Source: Globisporangium splendens
Lineage: Eukaryota; Oomycota; Peronosporomycetes; Pythiales; Pythiaceae
NCBI GenBank assembly: GCA_006386115.1
Contig: VFIW01000016.1
Coordinates: forward strand, 372,001-436,000
Reading direction: 5' to 3'
DNA length: 64,000 nt
Below, piece by piece: positions 1 to 12,300 of this stretch. The first letter of the stretch is position 1, and every line of letters begins with the position of its first letter. The translations under genes were made by a program, and so were the position numbers. Below the pieces are notes generated by a model that saw nothing but the letters and a program-made list of their open reading frames with translations, ran no database searches and had not been told where the DNA came from.

Positions 1-3000
1 AGATTGCCGGAAGCTCCTTTATTCCATGGCCATGAAATTCTATGGCAAAAGTTTGTCGGCTGGTCTGAAAGACGATCTAAGACGTGCACTGCTTGGCGGG
101 CTTTCCGACAGTGATGCAGGGATTCGCGAGGAGCTCTTAGCATTTTGGAACTCGTCAGCGCTGATTCCATCTGCTGCCAGCCAACGTCTCTTGGAGCTTT
201 TCCATTCGTTGTATGCGCCTAAGCTAGCAGACAAGTGGGTATTCTATGCAACGAATATCTTGGTCTTAACGACTAAGGGAAGCGATGCATATGAATCACC
301 CATGTTCCCGAGTCCTTTGACCAAGTCTGAATTCCATGACACCGACATTGACACAACGTGGGAGGGTAAAAGCCAGACGATGGCTCCATTGTTCTCTATT
401 GAAAGCGACAAGTTTACATCAAGATTGTCGAGCTTGCGAGATACTGGAAGCATGTCACAAAGCTTCTTGGCATCGCTGACAGAGGACGTGGGTAGTATGC
501 ATCAGTCGCAACTCGTTTCGTCTGCGCTAGGTACGTTTATGCTTTGTATGATTCTATCTTTGAGTAAGAGGTTGTCTAATTGATTTGCTCCGCATATGCA
601 AATCTAGGTTCCCAAGATGGCTTATCTCAATCGTCTCAATCCACGAACGGTACTAACCTGGAAAATGGAGCAAGGAGCAGTCGAAAGCGCTTTTCGAAGC
701 GACCAGCAGCAAGCTCGGGAGCATATGCAGCGAAGACCACATCAAGGTTTTTCAAGGAGCAATACGCGTTGCTGAGAAAACACGAACAAGCAGTTGCGAA
801 TCGACAACGAAGAGCTCGAAAGCAGCAGGTATCGATGAAGAGAAAGTATCGGATGGGCGATTATCCGGATATTCAAATCAAAATCCGCGACATCATCGAG
901 CCGATCATGGCGCTGTGTGAGTGTCATGTACCGACGTCTCATTTGGTGTTTGCCGGGCTGTTCTCGTCCATAGTTCTTAGCTCTGAATTTCAGAAAGCTA
1001 ATATGGCTGAAGAACTCACTGAGCGGCTGCAACGAGCTCTATCGCGCTCAAAACTGTCACCAAGCTTTATCGGATGCATTCATTTAGCGTACTTCACGAC
1101 CATTTCCCTGAATCCTGGGTTTATCAAGCGCGTTGCGATTCCTGCGAGTTTTGTTGGTGGATCAAGTCTTGCAAGCGGGAATTATCACTCTGGTGAGCTA
1201 ATTCTTGAAGAAATCCTGAATCACTACCTGCACACGGAGGGCATCAAGGAAAGTCACAATTCAGAATCATACGAGTCTGTCGCAGAGTACAGGGATCAGC
1301 TGTACAAGATTTTGGCAACAATTCAGAAGAGCAATTTACTAATTGCTCTTTCATCAAGCTGCTGCACTGTTGACGAGTCCAAAATTGCGTTGCAAGCGCA
1401 AATCTCCGGCGATCTCCCTTTTGCGATTGCTTCATACAAAAAGGCTGAAAGCATTCTGGCCGAGAGGAACGCGTATCTCAATGAAAACAAGCTACTGTCA
1501 AGTCAATTTGAGGCACAACGGTGCTATTGGGAGCGAATGGGGTGTCTCGAAAAGCTCAATCATTGGGAAAAGCTTGAAGCTGAGCTGACTCAGAGCGAAG
1601 GAAACGATTTGTCGTTTATTTGGAAACAAGATCCGCCATATCTTGAGCAAGGAATTGGACATTGCGTTCGATCATACTTGGGGACGAGCAAGAAAAATCG
1701 CGATGGTGAGGCCAGGAGCAAAATGGCGGCGTTCATTGATGCTGCTACGAAAGTGACAAATGTGTGGGATCTCCTCACCAACAAATTCTGTGTCGAGCTT
1801 TGCTTGATGTATTTGGAGCTCGGAGAAATCAGCCGAGTGCGAGTTCTTGCGGAGACGTTCTACACAAAATTTCTGACAAGATGGCAAAATACGAGCCCAG
1901 TTGCGACGCTTCCACGCCTGGAGCTGATGCAGTCGCTTTCGTCAATTGTGGAGATGGACGAACTCCTCGCTTTGATGCAGGCTTCTGGTCACCAGAGAAA
2001 CGACAAGCAGCTTGAGCGTGCCTACGTGGTCTTCAATAACAAATGGACCAGAGCGTATCCGTCTGATGGATACGAGTCGATGAGCAATTGGTCACGATTC
2101 TACATGGTGCAGGAAATTGTTGGCAATTTCACATACACCCAAGGTTCGGAAGAAGGCATTTTATCTGATGCGTCACAACACGAACTGTTGTTGGAGAATG
2201 CGCAAGTCATGTTGAAGTATGCCAAAGCAGCTGTATCGAACGATTTCCTTGCTCTTGCATCAAAATACTTGAAGGAGTATCGAGAAGTCTGCAACCAAAA
2301 GCAACTGCCGAAAGTGAGTGTGTTGATGATCGATGTGTTTGTATCGCACGTCCTTAAACTAGCTGATCGACAAGCGACAAAATCTCAAGGTTCAAGCATC
2401 TCCTCAAATTCCACAGAGCTCACTAAGGAGTCGATCATGACGATCACTCGGTATTACGAAGCAGCAGCGCGAATGTTTGACAACGATGATATTTTAACCG
2501 TCATGGAGAACTCACAAGCGCGGGAACGAGTTGCTATTGGCTGTCTTGAAGCAAAGACATTTGGGAAAGCTGCGGAGTTTTATATGGCAACCCAGCACGA
2601 CCCCATGTCTACGCAAGAAAACTTCACGCGGGCGATTGATGTCTTTCAACGATCATGCAAAACCATTTCTTCTCACTCAGAAGCAGCGCAAGCAGATCGC
2701 TCAGCCATGGAGGTGTTCAAGTCGTGCAGATTGTCGTTTGTGGAATTTCTGGTTGACCTCTTGTTCAAAGATGGTCACCAGAGGTGGGAAGAGTTTATCG
2801 GCCGAGAAGAACTGACACGATTGCTAGCTGAAAACGTGTTGAACGGCATGATGATGGGGAATCAAGAGTGCAGCAACTACTTTCCACAGTTGTGCGAAGT
2901 AATTGCTCCGTACCCTGATATTGTCGCCTACTTTGAGCGTGAGATGCTCCAAAATGTGCCAATCTGGACTTGCTTGAGATGGGCTGCGCAGCTAATGGCT

Positions 3001-5284
3001 CTTTTCAATGGACCCATCAGCAGTACAATTCTACGGATCCTTGAAAAGGTAACATTTACTTCAGTAAGAGTAGGTATCTGTTCCGTATCCTGACTGATTG
3101 TGCTCAAACCTTTGTTTTGTAGATGGCCAAAGAGTATCCAGCAGCCCTTTTCTATGACTTTAAAGTCGCTTGTGCTGGCAATGTGAAGGGTTTCAAGGTT
3201 GATCTGACGAGACTCTCAGCTTTGCTCGCGAACCCGGTCATGGAAAAATTTGTCGATGCCCTGAGATTGTGCGCCTTGACGCTTCTTATGGTGATGCTTT
3301 GTCTCTTTTGTGCATCTACTGACTGTCGTTTCTGTGCTTTTGCTTGCTCGACAGAATTCACCACCCAGAGCTTCGCCTCAAGGAGGGACTTCGTGAAGTC
3401 GCTCGATATCTGGACGAGTCGAAGGCGACTACAGCAGTCGAGGTCGCGGAAAAACTCTGGAATGAATGCTTCTCATTGGAAAGCCCATCGCTTGGAAGTC
3501 AAATCGGACGCTATAACCGAGAATGGGGCAAACAGACAAAGAAGGACATGGAAAAGATTCTGGGGAAGAATGGGAAGAACATAACCCCGAAATCCGTGAT
3601 GGCAGCAAGAGAGTGGATTATGAACAACTTCTCCGTTGTACCCGGCAGGTATGGGATCACGAAAGACATGAAGTCACGTTTGGTGGATTTTGCCGAGTGG
3701 CTGGAAGAGTTCGATCACACCAAATCGCGTCTTGAGCTTCCTGGCCAGTACTCTACATGTAAGTTGTTGTTTAGAGCTTCCACAGCGATGATTTCGGCGT
3801 GGCGTCTGATATTATTATGTCGATGATTCTCTTGTTCAGATTGGGGCAAGCCGGATCCGTCTAGTCATGTGCAGATTTTGCGTTTCAGCTCAATGCTTGG
3901 TGTTCTCGCGTCAAAGCAGCTTCCGAAGCAGATTACGATGCATTGTAGTGATGAGAAAGATTACACTTTCTTGGTGAAAGGCGGAGAAGACCTGCGACTC
4001 GACCAACGGATAGAGCAACTCTTTGATGTGATGAACCAGATCCTGCACGCCGATCCGCGTTGTCGAGATAGAAACTTGGTCACGAGAACGTATAAAGTGA
4101 TCCCGATGACGCAAGAAATTGGGATTATCGAATGGCTCCATGACACGTCAACACTGAAAGGTATGATCGAGAATCGGCTGCAGAAAGACGATCGTTGTGC
4201 GGACTTGCAGAGCAACAAGCGACAGAAACTGCAGTTGTTCAATACGACACCCGCGAAAAACTACGAAACGTTCCTCATGAAGCAGCGCGGAGGCAGCTTT
4301 TGTGCCAAAGTGATCGCCCCACAGAGCGCGGATGTGAAGGCCAACTTCCAGAGTGTACAAGCATTGATCCCAGGAGACTTGCTTCGTCGTCAGCTGCTTG
4401 ATATCAGCTCCAACTTTGAGTCCTTCCTGTCGGTTCGTGATCATTTTGCCAGGTCGCTGGCAGTGTTTAGCGCATGTTCATACATTCTCGGCATTGGCGA
4501 TCGTCATTTAGACAATTTCCTGCTGGATTTGCGCACTGGTGCAGTGATTGGCATCGATTTTGGCGTGAGTTTTGGCGCCGGGGCGAGTGTGTTGCCCGTG
4601 CCTGAGTTAATTCCATTCCGGTACACACGTCAAATGAATTTCGTGTTCGAACCGTATGATGGGCTCAACCTGCTGACCCAAGACATGCAAGCGGTGTTTG
4701 GCGCGTTGCGCGACAAGAAACAAGTCGTCGAGAGTGTCATGAACGTGTTTTTGCACGAGCCGCTGCTCGACTGGCAAAAGTCAACGATGACCCACCAAAA
4801 GGAGATCTTTGTCAACGATAAACAGCGATCCAGCATGGAAGGCGACCACGTTGGGTCGACGACGGAAGCGGACACAGAAGACGATGACCTGTCCCAAGGC
4901 AGACAGAAGGCGAAACGTGCAAGGACATCGTCTCGACAAAAAGACTCGGCCAGTGCATCTAGCAGTAGTGCGTCATCGAAGAGCTCAGCTGGTGCACAAG
5001 CAACCGCCTGGCTCCCGAATGTGAAAATTGCGATCGCGAGGCGTAAGCTGGAAGGTTTCTCGCCTCGGATTCTGCTCAAGGAAGAGCTCGCGCAGAACCC
5101 GCACTTGGGCTCGCAGCTGAAGAGCTTTCACGCACTCGTGGACTCGCTGGGAGGAGAAGACTCGAGTCACGACCAGCAGCGTGTGGCGCTGAGTCCGTTG
5201 GCGCAGACGCAAGAGCTCTTGGCCATGGCCACGTCCCCAGATCTCCTGGGGCGGACGTACCACGGCTGGATGCCGTGGCTCTAA
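1..5284 (+). CDS. PRKDC: DNA-PKcs-like PI3K-related protein kinase (C-terminal part, 5' end outside window)
   Basis: Serine/threonine kinase of non-homologous end joining; in known systems it is recruited by Ku to DNA ends. Five exons fit with phases agreeing: 2-530, 608-3048, 3123-3268, 3355-3758 and 3840-5284, giving about 1654 residues, open at the 5' edge. Exons 1-3 hold the helical FAT-type repeat region. Exon 5 starts with a KGGEDLRLDQR-type phosphate loop, then the catalytic GIGDRHLDNF loop (about 4490-4520), the DFG-type IDFGVSFG and the LPVPELIPFR block that is characteristic of DNA-PKcs rather than ATM, ATR or TOR. The FATC end reads DLLGRTYHGWMPWL, close to the DNA-PKcs terminus. 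A Ser-rich acidic segment (about 4800-5010) lies between kinase core and FATC. The 3' intron boundaries are GT-AG with lengths of 74-86 bp. Identity is firm; the orthology symbol follows the animal name. Confidence 0.93.
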
Positions 5285-7478
5285 CGATTGCTAGGTGTAC
5301 AGTATGGTGACCAGCCATGCAGTGAGGGATGAGGTATCGTTGCATGCTCCTGATTGAATGGATGTGTGTGCGCTGAATCATGTTTTTCGTTTGAAGGGTG
5401 TCTGGGTTGCCTGTCTGACCACTCTCGTGCCAATAACGTTCGTTACGATCATCGCAACTGCGCTCACCCAGGGCTTTCTCACTTTCTCTCCCAGGACCCA
5501 AGCGTGCTCTCTCCAGTGTACACCTGCACACGCGCAGAAGGCTTCAGCGCAGACACGCGGTGCGCAGCACGAGCGCGTGGCCCATCTACATGATCATGCT
5601 CCAATGTGCGCAGGTGCTAGCAGGCAAGACCACCAGTATTGTGCCAGACTCGGTCAGTAGCGACCGCATGACGCATTTGCTCCACCATGAGGCGTCCACC
5701 ACCCGCTCCACTTACAAATTTCAAATCTTGATCAGCGCTCCGCTTGTGCCGATGGCGGACGGTGAACGCCTGCACATTGCATACACTGTTTGCCAAGCCC
5801 TACCCGCAGTGTGTCCACCACCTCTCACACTTTTGCGAGCAACAATCGAGTCTAGCTGAAAAAAACAGGACAATGCCGCGATCTGATTGGCGGAAGACAG
5901 CGTGCCTCCCGCCAAGGGACGCGAATCTTTCCACCGATTGGATGGGTGCAGACTCCGAAACGGTTTGCGTGTGCTCGCGACGAAGACGCTCCACTGTAGG
6001 AATTCGTATTGAAGTTTGGTGCATGCGACAGGACAGTCTAATCTGCAACAATTAATATGTGCTGCAAACATGAACTGACACTCAGCACAATTTGATACTG
6101 AAAAGGGAATGTTGCCTTGTAAAAACACATATTTGATAGAACCGACCTTTTGGTACCACACACATGCTGGTTCAAACAAGCGCATGCACTTGAGCACCAC
6201 GACACCAAGACTAGCTTGCCTTCCTAGATCCGCAGTCTGTCATCAACGGGAAACGCAGAATCGCATATGGGGGAGCCTTCACTAACGCCTTCAATTTGCG
6301 ATTCCATATCTGTCAAAGCGATCCATCTTGCTACAAGGACGGAGATGAGATTGCTCTGCTGCTGCTCGTGTATGATATAGCAAAAAGACACAGACGGCGA
6401 CACTTTGTATCTTTCGCATCCAGACTCCTTTCTATGCGAACTGGCGGCGCTGATGGAGTTGTGCCTCCAATTGATGGCCAACTCTCTTCGTGATCAGCAA
6501 TGCATGCACTTCGTCACACGCGCCATTCTGCTGGTTTGCGCTGGAGCCGCCCCACTGGATGAGTGGCGCGAGGCGTGTGGCGATCCTGCCGCGGATTGGT
6601 ATCTTGGCACGCGTCTGGGAAAGGACTCGCTACGGTGGGTCATCGTCCCGTACGAAAGTGTACCACAGCGAAAGACGTAAACCCCTCGTCCACTGCTATT
6701 TCGTCCGTCAAAATATCGAAAGCGATGACAACGATGGAACGTCCTGTTCGCGTGGTCCAGAGAGCTTCAAGCACTTCATCCATCATGACAGGAAGACGCA
6801 CAGGTGCGTTCCGTGGTCGCACAGTCTGCGAGCTGTCATGGCCAGTCACTCACTTCCAACCACCAAGTCCAGTCGAGGGTCATTTTGCAATTTTCCGTGT
6901 GTGTGGCGCTTGCGAAAACCAAAGCCAAAACCAAAACCAACAGCGACTGTTTTTGGTCGTCCGCCTGCCCTTCCCCTAGCTCGGCATTCTGTTGGTCTAG
7001 TGTGAACCTTCGCGCAACACCGTCCGCCGTCTGACCCCTTCCGCTGTCCGCTCGGCTCCGCTTGCATCACGCAGCCTCTCGTCTCTTCCATCGAGTCTCA
7101 CTTTGCAAAAGTCTATTTTTCGGGCAAGGCCATCACTCGATCCATCCACCCCCATAATCATTTCTTCGTCCCGCCCAGCACGCTCCGCCTGTCGTACGCT
7201 GAAGCCAAGGTCCACTGCGAGCTCTCCAGCGCAACCCAGATTCCGCCAGCTGCCCCAGAGACCGATCCAGCAACGCGGACCTGAGATTCGAATTTCGCGG
7301 CAGAGACTCCGCCAGCTCCAGTCAAAAAGATCTCTTTTCGTGCAGCGCAAAGCGAGGCAGAGGGTGCAGACAGCAGCAAACAGATCCCCTTGCCCCCACC
7401 AGCTACTAAAAATCAGACCACGAGCTAACAGCCCCTCGCTCTCCCACTTGTGAATTTGCTCCGACAGCCACCAGAACT
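5285..7478. other. Intergenic region, no convincing gene
   Basis: About 2.2 kb between the kinase stop and the MFS start. Short frames occur on both strands but none shows a domain or splice-consistent extension. The most protein-like is a plus-strand frame at about 6405-6680 (roughly 90 codons, no ATG at its 5' end). The last several hundred bases are C-rich and pyrimidine-rich, as expected for the promoter and 5' leader of the gene at 7479. An AAAACC-type imperfect repeat lies at 6914-6940. Confidence 0.5.
6914..6940. repeat. Short imperfect AAAACC/AAAGCC tandem repeat
   Basis: Four to five adjacent copies of a 6-base unit read directly from the sequence. It is too short to be telomeric and has no visible function. 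Confidence 0.5.
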
Positions 7479-9170
7479 ATGGAAATGACGAGCATCAAGA
7501 AGAACGGACACCAGCGCGCTGCAGGCGAGCACACACCGCTGTTTAGGAATGACGACGCCAAGGCGTCCTCGGGTGGCGCTGTGGCGCCGACGCGCACGCC
7601 ACTGCACAAGGCGCCGGCGTGGAAGTTCTGGAGCACGCTGTCGACGACGCACCGGTTCTACCTGCTGCTGCTCATGAGCTGCATCCCGTTCGGCGGCCAC
7701 TTCGTCAAGAACGGCATGTCGTCGCTCGAACAGCTTATGCTCGACGACCCGACGTTCCCGATCTCGAATACGATGTACGGCGCGCTGATCTCGGCCGTGT
7801 CGGTGCCCAACATGTTCATCCCGCTGTTCGGCGGCCACTTGCTCGACAAGAGCGGCCACCGCAGTATCATCTTCTTCCTCATCTGGATCTGTGTCGGCCA
7901 GGCGATCTTTGCGATCGGCATGGAGCTCAAGCTCTTCTGGCTCGCACTCTTCGGGCGCGTGTTCTTTGGCGTCGGTGAAGGTTCGGTCGTCGTCGGCGCG
8001 CGCGTGTTCATCGCGTACTGGTTCCGCAATCGCGAGCTGACGTTTGCGATGGGCGTCGGCGTCGCGGTGACCAACATCTCCAAGATGCTCGCCAAGGCCA
8101 CGGTCGCGCCCGTCGCGATCCACTTCGGCGGCTACGTGCAGGCGCTCTGGTACGGCGTGCTTATCTGCTTGGTCTCGGTCGTGATCGGGATCATCGTGGT
8201 GCGGTACACGACTTTGCTCAAGCGCATTGTCAAGGAGCGCGTCGAGTCGGACGAACCACTCGACCCGGAGCTCCACTGGCTCAAGGACTACGCCGAGCAG
8301 AAGCGCCGCAAGAAGATCATCAAGGCGCGCATGGCGCACTTGTCCAACAACCCGCACGAGGTGTCGTGCGAGTCGGTGCAGCAGTTCTCGCGCATGTTTT
8401 GGACCATCGCCGTGCTCCACGTCATGTTCATCAACGTGTTCCACCTGTTCCAGAACGTGTCGAGCAGCTTTCTGTACCAACGATACGGGTACTCGATCGT
8501 GAAGTCTGGCGTCGTGAGCTCCATCTCGCACTCGTGCGTTGTGTTTGCACCGTTCATCGGTCTGTTCATCGATCAGTTTGGCGGTCGCATGTTCCTGATT
8601 ATCGTGTCGTCCATGATCTCGATCCTCGCGTACGCGCTCATGATCTTCACGGACACGGACCCGATCGTGTCGATGGTGCTCATCTCGATCTGTCTGTCGT
8701 TCACGCCGACGATCTTGATCGCGGCCGTCGCCAAGTCGGTGAGCCGCAAGAACTTTGGTGCGGCGTTCGGCATCGTGGAGATCACAGACGCCATCGGCGC
8801 GAGTGTCGGCAACATCATCATCGGGTACTTGCGCGACGAAACGGGGAGCTACGATGCCGATATGTACTTGCTGCTCGGTATGGCGGTCGTGACGTTTTTG
8901 CTGAGTCTCGTGCTCATCTACGAGGACCGCAAGACCGGATGGACGCTGAGTGCGCCGAGCACCAAGACCCGCGCGCTCTCGATGGACGACGACGAGCCGC
9001 CGGGCAGCAACTCGGAGTTCTTCCGCGCTCGGTATCAGGACAGCGGTGACAGCAGCCCCGAGCGCGATTCAGCGCCGCACACTCCTCCTAAAGATTCCGA
9101 GGAGACCCAAGCGTTCCTGAACCCGAACCAGAAGCCGAAGAGTTACTCTGGCACCATGAACGCAGTGTGA
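7479..9170 (+). CDS. MFSD1-like major facilitator superfamily transporter
   Basis: Single-exon 563-residue membrane protein with about 12 hydrophobic segments. After a polar N-terminus carrying an acidic EHTPLF element similar to lysosomal dileucine sorting signals (residues about 25-30), TM1 starts near residue 60. Loop 2-3 carries GGHLLDKSGHR, the MFS motif-A position, and TM4-5 carry GRVFFGVGEGSVVVG and YWFRNREL, matching MFSD1 (animal lysosomal dipeptide exporter). A central cytosolic loop (about 255-300) is basic, with KRRKKIIK. The C-terminal tail is about 60 residues, Ser/Pro-rich and acidic. Codon use is strongly GC3-rich. The ATG lies in a favourable context after a long pyrimidine-rich leader. 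The family call is good; the substrate is inference. Confidence 0.88.
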   Translation: MEMTSIKKNGHQRAAGEHTPLFRNDDAKASSGGAVAPTRTPLHKAPAWKFWSTLSTTHRFYLLLLMSCIPFGGHFVKNGMSSLEQLMLDDPTFPISNTMYGALISAVSVPNMFIPLFGGHLLDKSGHRSIIFFLIWICVGQAIFAIGMELKLFWLALFGRVFFGVGEGSVVVGARVFIAYWFRNRELTFAMGVGVAVTNISKMLAKATVAPVAIHFGGYVQALWYGVLICLVSVVIGIIVVRYTTLLKRIVKERVESDEPLDPELHWLKDYAEQKRRKKIIKARMAHLSNNPHEVSCESVQQFSRMFWTIAVLHVMFINVFHLFQNVSSSFLYQRYGYSIVKSGVVSSISHSCVVFAPFIGLFIDQFGGRMFLIIVSSMISILAYALMIFTDTDPIVSMVLISICLSFTPTILIAAVAKSVSRKNFGAAFGIVEITDAIGASVGNIIIGYLRDETGSYDADMYLLLGMAVVTFLLSLVLIYEDRKTGWTLSAPSTKTRALSMDDDEPPGSNSEFFRARYQDSGDSSPERDSAPHTPPKDSEETQAFLNPNQKPKSYSGTMNAV

Positions 9171-9342
9171 GCACGCAATGAAGCTGTAGAGGAAAGTGAG
9201 ATTGAAATGAATGGGGGAAAGATGTACCATACCATTGTATTTAGCGAGATAAAGACCGAAAAATGGACAAAGTGCGCTTGTTTTGATTGCGTTGGCATGC
9301 CATCGATCTGCTGTGGATGGGTACAAAGTTTGTGCAACTGTG

Positions 9343-12300
9343 TTAGAACTGCTGTGGTGGTGTGCTCGCCATGGCCTGGGTGAGTTTCTTGCGCATCACG
9401 GCAGCAGACGAGTACGCTGGCATGTGCACGCGGCTTTGGCGATCGCTGACGAGCACGACGACGGGATAGCACGCATCTGGGTTGCCTTGGCTGTCCGAGA
9501 GTGGAGCATCGCTGAGTTCGACTACAAATGGCTGCTGCGTACCTTCCGTAGCTTCGTGTGGGTTCTTCTCGTGACTGTTGCGCTTGGTTCCAGTGAGGAA
9601 CACTAGAAGCGCGCGCTGCTCCAGCGAAGTGAACTCATTAACCAAGTCCCAGAACATTTTGTGGTGCGCACACTCGTTGCTGTACAGAGCATGGCGCTGA
9701 AGCGATCGAATCGCGAGCATGTTTGTGTCGGAGACGCATCGGCGCAGCTCTTGAGCGGTCGATAAGGCCAAACAGCGGCTCGGGGTGATTGAGAAAATGC
9801 CATCGCGGATAGCATACAGCACTGTCAGTCGAATGCTCTGATTCCTTCGTGCTGACTTGGCATTTGCATCAGGCTCGGCCACTGGAACAGGGTTCAAGAG
9901 ATCTTCCCAAAACGACTTGGAGATGAATTGCAGTGGAAGCAAAATGCCTCCCCTCCACGCGATGCCGAGAAGCTGGCCAAACTGGAAGTACCAAAGCAGA
10001 ACGCTCTCGGGGGCTAGAGCGTCATAATGTGCTCTCACGGAAGGAGAGAACAGCGAAAGATTCAGATCAAGCTCGAGATTTCTCGTTTCTGCTTGTCCAT
10101 CACCGTCGATGGCATCCCAGCTGATATAGGACTGCAACAATTGCTCTTCATCATGGTCTTCTGCGTCCCGTTTTGTCATGCTACTGAGCGCCGGGACAAA
10201 GAGTGGGAAAACGGGGGACTGGAGCTCCATCACCACGCGCTCCAAGAGCTGGAGATATCGCGTTGCTTGCGAGAGCGCTGGTGGTTGTGTTTGCTGGCCC
10301 TCGTTTTTCTCCTGCAGCCCTCCAGTTTCGAGTGAGGATTTTTCACTTGCATTGGACGTGTCGTTGCTCACGTTGTGCTTAGCCTTGTCCGATGCGGTGG
10401 AGGTTTGACTCGTGGATTCAACGATGACGTGGAACGTACGAGTAATCGGCATCGGTTCAAACGGAGTTGCGTACGCTCTTCTCCATTCTCGCGAAGGTAA
10501 CGCTTGAAGCTGATAGGACTATAACGGGATTCGAGTTTCGGCGATCGCTGACAACAGAAGATGGCATCTTCCAAAACGGAACGCACTTTGGTGTTTCAGG
10601 AAAGCGAACGCGCATGCGTGGGAGTTCACTTGGGTCGTAACTGTCGTCCAGATGGTTGACAGACTCGTTGGATTGATTTTGTAGATCGTTTACAGACGAG
10701 CTCAGTGTTGGCGTTGCCGTTTTTCGCAGTGCTTCTTGGATCAGTCTCTCCTTTTGCGAGTGGAATAGCAGTCGTGTCCCGAGACAATCAACCGCCGGTC
10801 CAAAATCGGATGGATCGGGGTGGCTCCATTGCGTATTGTTGATGAGCGCGGCAATCGACTCGGTGGCTGCCACAGTATGCAGGAAAACAGTCTTCTTCTT
10901 CTTGTCTATCTGAGAGGATTCGTCGTCTTGGTCATCGTCCTCTTTCCTTTCATCTTCGCGCTTGCCATGATTTGACGAGTTCTGAAGAGGCGTTGGGAGC
11001 AATGTTGAACGCATCAGCTCCGACAAAACCAGTCGAATCACTCTGTACAAGCTCCGATTCACGTGAAGAAGCAGACCGATGCGATTCATGATCTGGGGAA
11101 AGGACGTCACTGTTGACGGCAGTTCAAGAGAGAGTGTCGATATCAGCGACAACAGCGGCGTCATGATGTTGTCGGTCACAAAAGCAGCGCGTATGTCTAG
11201 GAACGACAGATGCTGTGGACCGCTTAAAGCTCTCGACGATGCGATTTGGTCTAAGATTTGGATCAGCTTTTTGTCGATTTCTGAAACCGACGGAGTCTGG
11301 TTCCAACTGTGATGGGATTTATCAAACTGGTTCAAAGGTGATATTCCGTCCTCGGCATTTAGCGATCCCGCGTGCGCATCACCATTCCTTGAGTGATGTT
11401 GTCCAAGTTCACAATTGCCCGATGCTGTCTGATCCGAAACTGGGCTGTGCTTGGCGTATCGATGGACTGGGAATTCGCTTGGAGAGGCGACCATCTGCTT
11501 GCACGCGTGCAGATTCCACGAGTCGAGTCCAGCACTTGCATTCGCTGCGTTGTGACTGCTTCTGTGATCTGCTTCGTACCACAGCTCATGGTTGCACTCT
11601 CCAAGGACGGTAGCTTGACCTTTCGACGTGAAAATGCAATCTCCTCTGGAGAAACCGAACTTGCGCGCTGTTTCTTCACTTGATTCGATACCGATGAATT
11701 GGCCAAGATGAAATTCGCGAAACACCAGCTCACCCATTTTCCATTTCTGGAAATCGGAAAACGCTTTCTCGTGCAATTTGAGGTTGCGACTGCACTCTTT
11801 TGAAATCTCGAGCGCGGCTGCTGCTTGGCCAATACTCGCCTGATAGGCTTCCACAATCTGCATCGCTTCGACAATATCCAAAATTGACGCATGTTGATGT
11901 CGCTCTGGCTTGGCGAACATCGCCGTCGAGGAAGGAGGGATGATCGTCAGCTGATCGTCTTTGTTGTACACTGAAAATACTGGGTACCATTTGCAAGTAG
12001 CTGATTCACTCAGGCTCGACGTGCTCGCGTAGCTGTTGGTAACATGGAGACTGGATGCTGCAATGCCTAAATACTCGCCATTCCGTGAGAATGCCAGCGT
12101 TTTCGCATTGCAATCCAGCGTTACTTGCAGGAGATCCCCTTGCTTGAAGATTTCGCCGTACGAATGGAGTTTGCTCTTGTTGTGCCACACAGCTTTGTTC
12201 GCGAGAAAGCCGTAACCGAAGCCATCGCTGCCGATATAATTCTCTAGGCTTGCCTGCGCTGTGCACACCCCGACGAAAATGTTCTTCGATACGCAGTTAT

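Noticed and set aside
6405..6680. Protein-like 90-codon plus frame between the kinase and MFS genes
   Set aside because: No ATG at the 5' side, no splice partner found, no recognised family; left as an unassigned frame.
6914..6940. AAAACC repeat as telomere-like sequence
   Set aside because: Only a few imperfect copies and inside a gene-dense region.
7425..8531. 368-codon minus-strand frame over the MFS gene
   Set aside because: Shadow frame: His/Arg/Asp-rich repeats caused by codon bias of the opposite strand.
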